Shown: positions 21,170-33,341, counted from the first letter of the stretch. The stretch: 64,000 nt of DNA from Limnanthes douglasii subsp. nivea (GCA_036936605.1 JAUPFV010000003.1:100883278-100947277), one strand, 5' to 3'. The notes: generated from the letters alone by a model not told the origin. Made by a program: numbers and translations.

Positions 21170-22076
21170 TATTTTTAGGATTCTGTTTGCAATAATTATT
21201 TTGGAACTACTAGGAATATTTATGGGACTCTATTTTGTAGTAATTATTTCAAAACCACTGAGAATTGAGTAATGTGCTTATGGTGTCTTGCTAGAAATAT
21301 ATGTTGATATATGATAGGCATAAGTAATTATCTTTTACAAAACTAAAAACTAACAATATCACTAAAAACATATGCAAATAAATAAGACGATGACTTGCAT
21401 TACTAACTAGTAACCGAAAAAATCAAAACAAGTTCACTTTGAAACCCTAGTTCTATCAAAAACAGAAAATCGAACTGGATTTTGAAGAACATAATGATCG
21501 TAAGTAAAATTTATTATTATTTTTAACGTAGATGTTGTCGGAAACTGATCAAAACTTTCTTTGATGCTGATTTAAACATTTAACGGCCTGCAATTTGTTG
21601 ATTTAGGCGATGGAATCAAACAGTTTATAGAGTGAGAAGAAAACGATAGTATGAGGTGATAAGTAGAGAGAAAATTTCTTGGTGATTGTGTAACCTCCTT
21701 ACTCCTTATTATTTCTTTTTTTGTTTCCAAAACGATCGTATGAGGTGATAAGTAGAGATTAACAAATAACATATCACTTATTGTTTATATCTTATATAAT
21801 TCAAAAATTTGTTTATACATTTTATATAATTTAAAATTTTAATTTTTACTGAATCACGCCAGCTTTACTTCATTCTCACTCTCTCAAGCATTCATGAATG
21901 CCTGATGAAGGGAAATTTTATGTTTTCATAAAATCGTATTTTCATTTTATTATTTAATTATGGCTATATTTTCAAGTCCCCCGGAAGATTTTTGGTCTTG
22001 GTTATGGTGTGATCAACCGTTATGTTGCGCTTAGCATTTGGCATGGTCAATGGGATTAACGATTTTTTTAGTTGTA
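21170..22076. other. AT-rich stretch without a recognisable gene
   Basis: No supported coding region. It holds a 29-bp direct repeat (AAACGATNGTATGAGGTGAT...) at 21641-21669 and 21730-21758 with one mismatch. Confidence 0.55.
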
Positions 22077-23054
22077 GAGCATGTACAACGTATATGTTAT
22101 GTTACAGTATGTGTTAATTACCTTGTTTATTAGAGCGTTCCTAAATTAACTCTAATGGACTTCTTAAGTTATGTGTTAACTAAAAAAGCTTAAAAATAGC
22201 TAGTGGTATTGTTAAATACCTTAACAAAGCCACATAAACCATGTTCGTGGTTTTTTTTAGTTTTCAATTTTTTTTAGTTTTTAGTGTTTGTTAATAAATA
22301 TAAAAATATAATACATTTTTTATAACAATAAAAATAACAATAAATATTAATATATTATTTTTGAAAGATGTTTTGAAAATAGTATATAACAAAATCAAAT
22401 TTAATATTTCGAAGATATTTTTAAAAATAAATATAAATAAAATATTTTTTATATATATAAGATATTGTTGTAAAATAGTTAGAAATAAAATCAATTATTT
22501 TATGACAACAAATCTTAACAAAACTAATAAATTAGATAGAATAAAAGTTGTTATTTAAAAGATATATTTAAACTATTTTAAAAGATATGTCAAACTAAAA
22601 AATATTATTTTTATTGTATTTCCTTATTTATTTATTTTCAATTTTACTAATCTAATATATTTTAAGAAATTATATGTTTAATAAATCCTCATATATTTTA
22701 AAATCATATTTTTAACCAATCTATATATATATATATTCTTCTCATTTTCGACTTCTCAATTTCTAAAAGGACTTTTGATCTTTTTTATCAACATAAAAAT
22801 AACAATAAAAAATATTTAAAATCTTATACGATAATAAAATTTAATAACATTTTAATAGATAAAATAAAATAAAATCCAAGATATATTATTTCTCTCTCCT
22901 CTAAGTAAGATTCAACATGAGATTTTAAAGGATATTGAGTGAAATTTAGGTTCTAAACTAAAAAGAAGCTAAATAAAACTAAATTATGTTTCTCTCTCCT
23001 ACGTGGCACTCACTAACTAACGCATAGTTTAACACCAACGACTGTACATGATCC
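22077..23054. mobile_element. MITE-like non-autonomous DNA element
   Basis: About 980 bp, very AT-rich and non-coding. Its ends form an imperfect inverted repeat: left AGAGCATGTACAACG at 22077 followed by TGTTAATTA, right (reverse strand from about 23054) AGGATCATGTACAGTCG followed by GCGTTAGTTA. The similarity extends about 40 bp inward with gaps. A target duplication could not be fixed by eye. Confidence 0.45.
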
Positions 23055-23086
23055 TACTACTCTATATATCTTAAGTTTAAGGTATT

Positions 23087-23428
23087 TTGTTTGTGTTGCA
23101 TGACAAAAAAAGAAGATGCAAGAGAACTTCTAGCCTCTGCTTCGATCATTTGATGCAAACCTTCTCCCATAATTTTACATTGACTCCCCGTGATCCAACT
23201 GTTGTTTTTACTCAACATGAGGTTTCATCAACGGTTGCACGATATTTATTACCATGTGTAATTGCATCTTCTACCTCCCTAATTACACCAAATATTACAA
23301 TACATGAGTATCTGTTTTATGCAACTCGCTGTTTTGTATACCCGTTATCTGGCAGACCCCATATTATGGTTTTGGAAGACATTCAATTATCTCTAACCAC
23401 TGGACTCGCCATTTTTTCCACATCCTGA
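23087..23428 (+). other. Unrecognised open frame, 113 residues
   Basis: An open frame with fairly balanced composition (FTLTPRDPTVVFTQHEV, then YATRCFVYPLSGRPHIMVL) and no family I can name. It sits between the MITE-like element and the LTR end of gypsy element 1. It may be the trace of an older host or transposon exon, or chance; no start or splice context supports it strongly. Confidence 0.2.
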
Positions 23429-23509
23429 TTAGTGTTAGGGTTTTCTTCCCGAAAAAATAATACTCATTATCGTGGTATATCGGTGTTAGGGTTTTCCCGT
23501 TAACATTTT

Positions 23510-23527
23510 TGGCATCGTCTATGAGAA
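23510..23527 (+). other. Degenerate gypsy primer-binding site
   Basis: TGGCATCGTCTATGAGAA, a mutated form of TGGCGCCGTCTGTGGGAA (intact in element 2 at 35366). It follows TTTTCCCGTTAACA, which is taken as the end of the 5' LTR at 23505. Confidence 0.75.
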
Positions 23528-23639
23528 CTCAAAAAACCTTTCCTCGTGTGTAGACACGAATGGTAGTAACCAGATACGGGAGTGATATAGAACTTACGGA
23601 AAGACGCATCCCCATGCTAGTGAGGAGATTATTTCACCA

Positions 23640-25070
23640 CATGATATGGTGGTGAACTTGCCAAATAATTCCTCGATTGCAGTAGATCCTCCAGTTGCAC
23701 CGACCATTGCAGAAGTTACCGCTAATCTGGTGGATCAACCTCTTTAGTCCAATCGTCCGGAAGGAGCAACCTAGGTTAGGTGGCTGGAGAAACAAATTTT
23801 GGCAATGAAAATGGCTCAAGGTAAGGCCGATAAAGACCAAGAAGTCAGAGACCAGGCAACCAGAGCAACCATGACGGAACTGAATGATGACATCAACATC
23901 TTAACTGCGAAGCTACGCACTGATGGGCGTCAGCCGCCTCGTCCACAGTTGAGGCAAGCTAAGCGGCTATACGCGAAGGGTGCTCCAAACGAGACAAGCA
24001 TGACGAAGGAACGGGAGAGAGTAGTGGGCAGAAACGCCAAAAGTAGGCATCCCCAAAAGTTGATAAATAAGCAGTAGCGCAACAGTATAATCATGTGCGC
24101 CCGACAATGAAAATGTATGTTCTTAAGGAGTCGCTTTTCATTGAGAAAATCCTCGCCGCACAGCTCCTGAGAAAACTTGATCCATTCCTCTTGGGAGCAT
24201 ACGACAACTTGGGAGATCCGGAAAGGCATATGGAACAATTCAGGAAAGGCATATGATCCTGAGAAATCATGTGCTGGCTTTTAATCCGGACGATGCGATG
24301 ATGTGCAAGGATCTCTCAATGACCCTCAAAGGTAGTGCGGTGGAGTGGTTCAGTAGCTTGTCTAAAGGTTCAATATGTGATTTCGTAGTACTTTGGAGTG
24401 CGTTCAGGAACAAGATTTGAGGTAACAAAGAGTTGTGTTTGGATCTTGATTCCATCATGGACCTCTACTAGAAGAGGGGCGAGCCTTGAAAAGGTTATAT
24501 AAGGAGATTCGTCCATGCCATGAACAAAATCCCCGATCTAGAAGAAACTATGACAGTTGCCTCTCTAAAGCAAGAGATCAACCGGCAGGGTAAGCTGTAC
24601 GCCGACTTGATAATGTTCATGTGTGATAAAATATGAGATCTCCGGGCACGTGCCGACCAATTCATCAAAGTTGACGACGCGACTAAAGTGGCCCCACTGG
24701 CTAAGGAAATTATAACTGATACCAAAGTATCTAAGCATGATAGAAGAACGATCGAGGATGGACCCCATAAAAATTCCTCGAGAAACATTGTTGGGAACCG
24801 CAGAGAGTCTTCGAGGAATATGGGCAGTCAACGCCCTACGGCTTATAACAGTCCTGCACGATAATTCACCCCGCTCACAGAAGCGATTTGTACCATCCAC
24901 GATCGCACCCGAGACAGGATACGATACCAATCCCCAAGAGCCATGTCCTCCCCAAGCTATAAGCGGTCGACCCGACATTTCTATGTGTACCACAACGACC
25001 ACGACCACGCGACCAATGATTGCTGGCAACTACAAAAATAAATACAAAGGTTAGTAGACAGTGGAATTCT
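23640..25070 (+). pseudogene. Gypsy 1 gag
   Basis: Capsid precursor. Traces: KMAQGKADKDQE with a coiled stretch near 23800-24000; Retrotrans_gag core at 24250-24620 (DAMMCKDLSMTLKGSAVEWF, FVVLWSAFRNK, HAMNKIPDLEETM); a CCHH/knuckle-like YHNDHDHATNDCWQLQ near 24985-25035. Several stops and frame changes. The core is the type found in plant Tat-like gypsy elements. Short frames on the reverse strand here are shadows. Confidence 0.8.
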
Positions 25071-25607
25071 AATCCAATTTGTTCAGCACCAAGATCAAGA
25101 CCTCCAGAGAAACAAAATGGTGGCCCAAACACTTGCAGGAAAGAGCCCCATTGGAAAGAGCCAGACACTCGTTGGGAAGACAAAAATGTCGACCCAGGGA
25201 AGCAACAATGGATGCTCGCCATATCCGGAGGGGGTACCCTAACTGAGGTCGATCAGCAAGCGAGGAAGAGGTCGAGGGAAGATCAGCAGGTACTTTCAGT
25301 AGGGAGTTCTTCATACAACAACTACCTAGGACAAGTGGCATACCTACTATTTAATGAAGACGACATGAGAGGAATAGCTAGCCCGTATGAGGACGGTCTG
25401 ACGATAACTCTGGATATTGGAAGGGTGATGATGACCGAGATATTGGTAGATGGGGGTAGTTCACTCAATATTATTGTCAAAGCCAGCTACGACCAAATGT
25501 TGGGATTCCCTCCATACAATCCAACACAATGCACTCTAACAGGGTATGAAGGGAAGACGTCCCAATGCGTAGGGGAGATCGAGCTCATGGTTAAGGTGGG
25601 GCATTGA
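25071..25607 (+). pseudogene. Gypsy 1 aspartic protease region
   Basis: Continues from gag. The active-site motif EILVDGGSSLNIIV near 25440-25480 has Asp-Gly-Gly in place of the usual Asp-Thr-Gly, a variant common in Tat-like elements. Upstream it has the typical FNEDDMRGIASPYEDGLTIT, downstream LTGYEGKTSQCVGEI. The open frame runs 25020-25607 and is among the best preserved in this element. Confidence 0.85.
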
Positions 25608-25879
25608 ACGACAAAGAAAGAACTCAATACCCTCTTTAGGATCTCAAATACACCGAGCCCATAAAACTCCATCATCGGACGATAATGGTTGCATATAATG
25701 GAAGCAACCCCTTGCTCGTTCTGCTAATGTGTCAAATACTCTGTTGGCAATTCTGTACGGATCATCTGCGGTAGCTAGCGTGAAACAAGAAGCTTCTACT
25801 CAGTGATCATGGATCCAAGCAAACCAATCCGATAGTAATTAACAGGAAAGGGGGGTACAAGCCCACAAATAATAACCCC

Positions 25880-27060
25880 CTCGCCCGACCCAGTGGATGA
25901 CCACATGGACGACGATCAACAGGACGCCCTGGAAGAAATGATAGCAGCAGGATATTTCCTTCGCGTCGGGGATACTTTGGACACATATTTCAAAAATGTT
26001 TTAATTATATTGTTACATAAGAATTTGGATATTTTTACGTGGACCACCAATGATGTAACCGAGGTCGAACCCTTTGTAATTTTGTCATGAGTTAGCAATC
26101 GACATATACGTTAAACCCATACGACAAAAACATAGGTCTTTCTCCACTGAAAAGCAGGCAGCAATCAGTTTTGAGGTAACTAAGTTGCTTGGCCTCAGTC
26201 ATATTCACCGTGTACAGTATCCGGTATGGATCGCTAACCCAGTCTTGGTCAAGAAAAAAATGAGGAGAGTGGCGTATGTACGTCGATTGTGCTGATTTAA
26301 ACGTAGAGTCCGCCTCAGACTGCGAATATATGTCATTTATATATGCGTACTCGGGCTACAATCAAATTTGAATGCACATAAATGATGAGGAGCGCACAAC
26401 ATTCTAGACCGAGCGCGACCTTTATTGCTATACAGTCATCCCTTTTGGAATGAAAAATTCTGGCTCCACCTAGGAATGCCTCATCAATCAGATCTTTAAA
26501 AAACAGCTTGGACACAATATGGAAGCTTAGATTGACGTTATGATCGTCAAAACTAGTATCCCAGAACGACACTTGGAAGTGCTGAGCAACGTTTTTACAA
26601 TACTACGTAAGTATAATTTAAAGTTAAACCCCCTAAAATGTTCTTTTGGTGTCCGAATAGGTAAGTTTTTAGGTTATATGATCAGCAAACAAGGAATAGA
26701 ATCCGACCCAGCTCAATTACAGACGTTGGTGCAATTGTCGCCTCCGATCAACATCAAAGAGGTTCAGTGCCTCACTGGACGCCTCACGGCCCTATTTTGT
26801 TTTATTTCTAAGGACTCTAATAAATGTCACCCTTTCTTTGAAGTATTACATAGAGAAATCCTGGAACGACGAGCACGACACGGCGTTCATCTCCCTAAAA
26901 ACGTACCTCACCTCGGTAGAAATATTATCGGTCCTAGCACCAGGTGACCACTTATACCTTTATTTGTCAGTCTCTAACTATGTTGTCAGTGCAGTGCTTG
27001 TCAAGGAAGTAGAAAACGTTCAAATCCCCATTTATTATGCTTGGGAAACTTTTAGTTGAC
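25880..27060 (+). pseudogene. Gypsy 1 reverse transcriptase
   Basis: Pieces in shifting frames: LHKNLDIFTWTTNDVTEV near 26010 (pre-RT), traces of the fingers/palm between 26150 and 26520, then LRKYNLKLNPLKCSFGVRIG and FLGYMISKQGIE near 26600-26700, and the RT-RNase H linker (ISLKTYLTSVEILSV, YLYLSVSNYVVSAVLV) to 27060. The YxDD box is not preserved in a readable form. Inactive. Confidence 0.85.
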
Positions 27061-27329
27061 GCTAGATATGATATATGTAACTACAAAAGCTTGCTTTTGG
27101 TTTGGTAATGGCGGTGCAGAAAATGCGACTGTACTTTCAGGGTCATACCGTCACTATCCTCACATTATTTTCCTATGCGCAACGTGTTGCAAAACTCAAA
27201 TATTTTAGGCCGTCTTACTAAGTGGTCATTCAAGCTCAACGAATCTGACATGAAATTTGAGTCTCGGAAGGCAATGGGATAGGCTGTAGCCGACTTCTTA
27301 ACCAAATTTTCAGCACCCGACCACTAGAT

Positions 27330-27888
27330 CAAGACCCAAACACCCCTAACGAAAATAATATTTTGGTTTTGAAAGTTGATAGTGCCTTAAGAAACTCTGC
27401 CGATGGAGCAGGTATTCTTTTGAGAATGCCAATATGAGAGCATATCAAACAGGCAATCCGTTTTGGTTTTCCAGCAACTAACAATGAGGCAGAATACGAG
27501 GCTGTCAAAAGGGGCATGCGTTTGGCACGAATTTATGGTGCCACCACTCTTCAAGTACACTTAGATTCCCAGTTAGTTTCAAATCAGACTAAGGGAATAT
27601 TCGATGCAGAGCAGGAGGGAACCCGTACTTATCTCACAATGCTTAAAGAATGCGAAGCAGAATTTCACGCTGTTCAATACGAGCAAGTACCTCACCTCAC
27701 AGATTTTGAACCCGATACTTTGGAAAAAGCGGCCGCGGCAGCCAACCACCCTCTCCTTATTATACAGGAATACCTCAACACCACCCATTAGCTCATCAAC
27801 CATTTGCGGTATGCTCGATCAGCAGCACCCAAGATTGGCGAAGCCCTTATTTACTATACCTCACCCACGGAACACTACTGTTAGATAA
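27330..27888 (+). pseudogene. Gypsy 1 archaeal-type RNase H (RVT_3-like)
   Basis: ILVLKVDSALRNSADGAGI followed by FPATNNEAEYEAVKRGMRLA at about 27470-27530 and LQVHLDSQLVSNQTKG near 27555. The first acidic residue (VDSA), the Glu of NNEAEYEA and the Asp of LDSQLV match the catalytic carboxylates of this family. Having a second RNase H-like domain after RT is a trait of Tat-lineage elements. Confidence 0.82.
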
Positions 27889-28029
27889 AGCCCTCACATG
27901 TGCTTTACAGATGCGAGCGACTAAATATTGCATACTTGATAAGGTGTTATATAAAAAAACAACTAGACCATTACTACGTTGCTTAGATCAAGAAGAAGCC
28001 ACTTCAGGATTCACGATTTGAATGTCGGC

Positions 28030-29080
28030 GAAGCCACAACACACTACGGCCATCACAATCTTATTCGCAAATTCCTCTTTGCATTTTACTACTGGCCAGA
28101 GTTACCTGACGATGCCGAGCGCTTGGTTTGACAATGTCATACTTGCTAACAGTATGCTAACAGTGCTCATTTGTTGAGCGAGCCCATGGCAGTGAAACTT
28201 GTTCCCTGTTCTTGTGACAAATGGGGGTCGACCTCGTTGGACTTTTACTAATGGCCACTGGCAAAAGACAGTTTTTAGTGGTTGCAATTGATTAATTCAC
28301 CAAGTGGGTAGAGGCCAAGGTACTGACTCGAACTTGATATCAAGAGATATGCGACTTCATACACCACTAAATCCTAACGCGTTTTGGAATTTCTCAGGTT
28401 CTAATGATGGATAATGGGCTTCAATTCCAAAACTCTGTGCTCTCCATTTTTTCCAAACGCTTTGGCATCACCCGACACTTCTCCACACCATATTACCTAC
28501 AAAAGAATGGGCAAGTAGAAGTTACCAATTCCACTATCCTAGATGGCATAAAAAAGAAATTAGAAGGGGTAAAAGGAAAATGGTTGAACAAAATAGTCGA
28601 GGTTTTATGGGCTTATTACACCACCCCTTGCATCACTACAAGGAAAACACCATTCACCCTTGTATATGGATCTAAAACCGTCATGCCGGCTGAAATGATA
28701 ATTGACACTCACCGCATTACAACTTACTCAGAGAAAGATAACGAGGCTGGCCGAGTAATGAATATCGATTTAATTGAAGAAAGACGAGATCAAGTACGCG
28801 TAGTGGCTAAGAACTAAAGAAGTTTAATGCGTGGGCGTTTTAACTCCAAAATTGGACCACAAACATTACAAGTTGGCGACCTTGTCATGAAAAAGGTATT
28901 CCAAAGAGCCGACGATAAAAAAATAAGAAATTGGTCCCCAAATGGGAAAGACCCTACACAATCATCTCTAAAGGTTACCATGGAGCATTTCGCCTCGCCG
29001 ATATGGAGGGTGTTGCTTTGAAACATCCTTGGAATATCAGTTACTTTAAGTTATATCACCTAGCAATGATGCGCTCTTTT
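28030..29080 (+). pseudogene. Gypsy 1 integrase
   Basis: HHCC-side traces (YYWPELPDDAERLV and CHTC near 28090-28150), catalytic core with the second Asp in VMMDNGLQFQN near 28400 and Glu in KNGQVEVTNSTILDG near 28505, then WAYYTTPCITTRKTPF. The C-terminal part has QVGDLVMKKVFQ near 28875 and, in another frame, PKWERPYTIISKGYHGAF and HPWNISYFKLYHL to 29060. There is no chromodomain. Frameshifts between the parts. Confidence 0.87.
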
Positions 29081-29771
29081 TCCCTACTGATGGCGCAAAT
29101 GGGTTTTTTTAATGAGACATCTACATATATGAAATACTTAGATAAAAAATTATTTTTTGATTTTGTCATTCACGTGTGTTTGTTTATACTTATTTTCTGT
29201 AACTCCGCGGTAGGGTCACTGACCACGCCTAAAGGACGATGCAATCGGGGCCATATTGTGTCATACTTAGACATGATCTAAAACATAACAAATTGGGCTA
29301 ATTGGCCACACCTCTTGGGCTATGTTAACGATCCACACTATACTCAATACCACACTCCGATATTATATACGCGAAACACTTCAAGCCCACTGGGTTACAT
29401 AATTGGCCGAACCGATCGCTCCGCAAAACCAGCTATGACTAATTAAACTCATCCTAGCTCCCCATTGTGCTCGATCTTATAGAAAAAGTTTAAGTGTAAA
29501 CAAGTTAAAAGTATAAACACACTAATAAGTAATGTATTGACATACAAACCAACATAACAACATCATCAGCCACAAAAAAATATAAAGTCTTTATAAGATC
29601 AATCATTACTATGGATTCACAGATTTGTCTGCAGCCTCCACTTTGGCCGCATCAACTAGGCCAGAGACATCGGTCTTCCCTTTTTTCCAAAATGGAAAGA
29701 AATTAATGATGACGACCGAGGTCTATTTGAGGATTCAATGCCATCAGGTCAGCCACAAGTTTTATTTATCT
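29081..29771. other. Spacer between gypsy 1 integrase and its antisense gene
   Basis: About 700 bp between the end of integrase on plus and the end of the antisense gene on minus. No coding motif seen. Convergent genes of this element would terminate here. Confidence 0.6.
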
Positions 29772-32059
29772 TTATGAATCATGTCCATGGCCACATGTAT
29801 CACTTTTTGCTCTCTCCCTCTCCTTCTGGATTTCGGCCATTTTTATTCTCAGATCTGCCATCTCTACCATTAAATGCCATACATTCGCAACCTGCTCCTC
29901 CACCCTACCAGCCTGACTCACATTCTGATCCAACAACTTTGAATTTAGAGCTATCAGAGTATCATTCTTCTTCACCAAATCATTGTTCTGCGCTGATAGA
30001 GTTGTACTATTTACTGCTTCTAAGTTGCATTTGCTCACAGCACCCCTCTCGTCACACGCCTTGAGAAATTGTTTGTGAAGCTCTTAATTCTCCTTCACAA
30101 CCTTGTCTGTATGTTGTTTTGCTGAGCCATAAGAGTTCTTAAACCGGGCTAATTCGATGGTCAGGCCCCGAACCGAGCCAAAAAACAAGGGTTCCTGTTT
30201 CCACTTCTCCATTAGTCTGATATCGGCGGAACACATACAACGATATGTAAACGCATGCAAATATTGTATATTCCCCATAATAAAAGCAATACGAAAAATT
30301 TACAACGATCCCCACTCCCAACGAGTAAAACCAAATGCATCATAATGAAAAATGGATATAAATCTAAGTATACCTCCATTGCTAACTCCAGCTTCCGTTG
30401 CAGGATCTCGGTCATCAACATCGTATCATAAAAGGATAAATCTGAGCCGTGGCACAGCTGGTCAGTCATCATCTGCGAGGACGCGGGCATTACCAGTTTC
30501 AACGATGGGATAGGCTCCGACTCTTGAACCCTGTCCCTAGCTCCACTTGGCCTCTACGCAAGTGGATCTACATGCACTACAACATTCACTAGCGTCGAGC
30601 CCGACCTAACTCGTGCATAAAAAATTTCATCCGCTGCGCCCCTGCTAGTGGGATGTCTTTCTTCTTTTCACCTCCCTTTGTATCTTTCTCGGAACCCTTC
30701 AGATCCGACACTTTATTATCGCCCTCAATCACAACCACCTTTAGGTTGTTGACTGAAGGGTTATTCTGCTCAAGGGTTTGTGGAACATTATTCTCTTGTT
30801 CGCCTAGCACTCCATCCACGTCGACCTCATCAACCAACACCATCTTTCCATGAGAAAAAAGTACCGCATTAATCGCCACCTTGCTTTTCTTCTTTAGTAG
30901 ACTAACCTCGTCGTCTGTTTCATCTTCACGCGGCCTCGGGGACTTATCTCCATCCTACATTCCCTCTACCATGTCTGGAAATACTATTTTTTCGCTCTGG
31001 CCTTTTGCCTCGTCGCCTTTCTCGACTCCTTCTAATGTAAATGATGACCAACTCGTCTCTCGCACCTTTCGCCCTTGTGGCACTGGTAGACCGATCCCAG
31101 TATAATTCTCCTCATCGTACTTTTTCTCCATCAAAGTGCACAACCTTTCCAGGGTCATTTTTTTCTCCACTCCCACTCATGATCACTTGACCGTCTTTAG
31201 AAATCTGCAATTTTGGGATACACCACAACCCGGACTTTAAGTAGTTTATCGCTCAAAAAACTTGCATGGGTTCAACCCTCCCAAACAATGTTTGCAGCAG
31301 TAGATAACTTTGCCAAAAGATTCACTAAGCCTTTGGGTCGACCCTCATTACACCACTCCTGATATTTACCTTCACCTGCACAAAATACAACACAATTATA
31401 ACTCACATTATTCAGAATTTATCTAAATCGTTACTAAAGCTCTTACATTTAGCTTTCTAACGCCTTTCTAATTGCATATTTAGTTTAGCACTCTCATACT
31501 CTCAATTCTCAGACACATAGATGAACCTATGCTTCCAATTCTTGTCTAAGTTTAGAAGATCTACAATATATCTTTATCCATTCAGTTGCAGGTAGAAAAA
31601 TGGTGAGCGCGCCAACTTAGATACCTCTACTGCCACCAACAAGTCAGCCAAACAAATGGGTATTCTAAAGTATTGCGAACTGAGCACTATACTCAATAAG
31701 GTTATCTATTTGTTCGCCATTAACTGAGTCGGACATATTCCAACAAAGTTAAAAAAATCCATAATCAGTGGGGGTAAGGGGAGTCGTAAGCCCGAGTCAA
31801 ATAAAGTAGTATGCATGTATGTCTTGCCTTCTTCAATAGTATAAGGCTGATCCCTCGCACAAGGCGCCCTAGTGGTGACATTGTCAGACAGTGCATATCT
31901 ATCCTTAAACTCCAGGACAAAGCTTCCAGTTAGATACCCATATTTAGGGGTAATTTTGGCAACATATTCCTCCAAAACCTGAGCCTTCTCATATTCCCAA
32001 TAACCTCCACAACTTTCTTCCTCATAACTTTTTTGGGCGCCATGGTTTAACCACTGCAA
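29772..32059 (-). pseudogene. Gypsy 1 antisense gene (putative gypsy-type transposon protein)
   Basis: Runs opposite to gag-pol. The N-terminal domain at about 31990-31600 contains EEYVAKITPKYGYLTG, TTLFDSGLRLPLPPLIMDFF, NFVGICPTQLMANK and, further on, DLLNLDKNWKHRFIYV. This is the hallmark of the plant family named putative gypsy-type transposon (Transposase_28). It is followed by acidic/basic linker segments (31176-30589: EKKYDEENYTGIGLPVP, KGSEKDTKGGEKKKDIP) and a C-terminal coiled coil at 30038-29772 (LSAQNNDLVKKNDTLIALNS). Stops and frame changes interrupt it. Function unknown; such extra antisense frames are known from Tat-type elements. The 650 bp between 32059 and the 3' LTR would hold its promoter. 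Confidence 0.78.
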
Positions 32060-32707
32060 ATACCGAACAACGGTTATCTAAATTCGGCATTAACCTATGC
32101 TACGTGGTTTCAGTTTCGACAAATGCACCCCTTCGACAACAATACAACATTAAACCAGAATCCCCAATATTACAAAGGGTGCTTACTAACTTAGCGCTAA
32201 ACAAATACAACTTTCTACTCAAATCACAAGCAAAAAAAAACTCGACAAACCCTTACGAATACCTCTATAAACGATTCTTCATTTCTTCTAGATGCAATCA
32301 CACGCGACAAGTACTTCTACAAAAATGACAACAACAAGAGACACCTGGAAAATGAAAGCAACTAGACTCCAAATCAGGGACTAATTATCTTCTCATTTTT
32401 ATACTCTCGAAATGCCAAATAATTATGAATTTTGGATTTATGAAGACAAACGGGTGTTACGCAAAATAATGATGATATGTAACTCAACCACAACAAAATA
32501 ATAATATCCATCAAATAATACATCGAGAAACTAAATGACTCGTTACTTTTCAAAATCTATTTGTCAGATAACTAAATAAAAAACCACAGGCACTATCACA
32601 TCACGGAGTGACACGCCACCCACATTTCCTTCACATCTATCATAAACCTTTCATTTATTCCATCTAGTAACCATTCTATAATTACTAGATGGACTATAGG
32701 GGAGCCC

Positions 32708-33341
32708 TGATAAGTTAGTAGATATCCACAACAAATGTGACAGGGAGATGTTAATCAAACTTATTTAGTTAAAACATACCCCGCGTAAAAAACCGAGCAG
32801 ATCCGATGCGAGCACAAAACAAAGAGATACGAGCCCGAGCAGAGCAGAAGCGGACGAACTCGAAAGATTAAGAATGAGAAGAGAAGATATATGAATTCGA
32901 GCAGAGCAAGAATTAACAACCAAAGAAGAGAAAAAGAAAATCACAAACTCTTATGAAGGCCCACTCGATGAAAGTACTGATAAATAAAAAGATGATATGA
33001 GCAAAGACGGGCTAGACCCAATCAAGACCGAGCGAGTTTAAAACCGAGCATGACCCCAAAGGTCAGACGCACAAGATAGTAGCTGACTTGCTCAGGAACT
33101 TAGGAAACTGATGATCATTAACGACTCAGTATGTTATAAGAGACAACTTTAGAAGAACAGAATCATGACCGCAGATTAGGGATATTTAAAAAACGTTATA
33201 ATCAAGTTCTTTGGATCTCATAAATGATCATGTGTAATAAATAAGATGGTAATTTCTAAAAGTAGTATAAATAAGGATTGAGAATGTTGTAATAAATTGC
33301 TAAACTTAAGCTTATTTCTCTATTGCTTCTTGAAACTTGCA
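32708..33341 (+). repeat. 3' LTR of gypsy 1
   Basis: Starts TGATAAGTTAG right after a purine-rich tract, is rich in GAGC/CGAG motifs, has a TATAAATAAGG box near 33265 and ends provisionally at CTTGCA 33341. The end is uncertain: no target duplication or matching 5' LTR was found, and LINE-like sequence follows. Confidence 0.6.

Larger units (their letters stand above)
23431..33341 (+). mobile_element. Ty3/gypsy (Tat-like) retrotransposon 1
   Basis: Non-chromovirus gypsy element: truncated 5' LTR end (about 23431-23505), primer-binding site at 23510, gag, protease, RT, RNase H and integrase on plus, a second gene on minus (32059-29772), a purine-rich tract CTATAGGGGAGCCC at 32694-32707, and a 3' LTR from 32708. 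About 9.9 kb. The gag-pol order with no chromodomain and the antisense 3' gene fit the Tat lineage. The visible 5' LTR end does not match the end of the 3' LTR as read, so one LTR is incomplete or the element is a recombinant. Confidence 0.85.

Noticed and set aside
22291..22558. Ile/Phe/Lys-rich open frames on both strands
   Set aside because: Low-complexity AT-rich sequence inside the MITE-like element; composition artefact.
24565..25341. Minus-strand open frames of up to 154 residues
   Set aside because: Overlap gag/protease of gypsy 1, which is supported by family motifs on plus.
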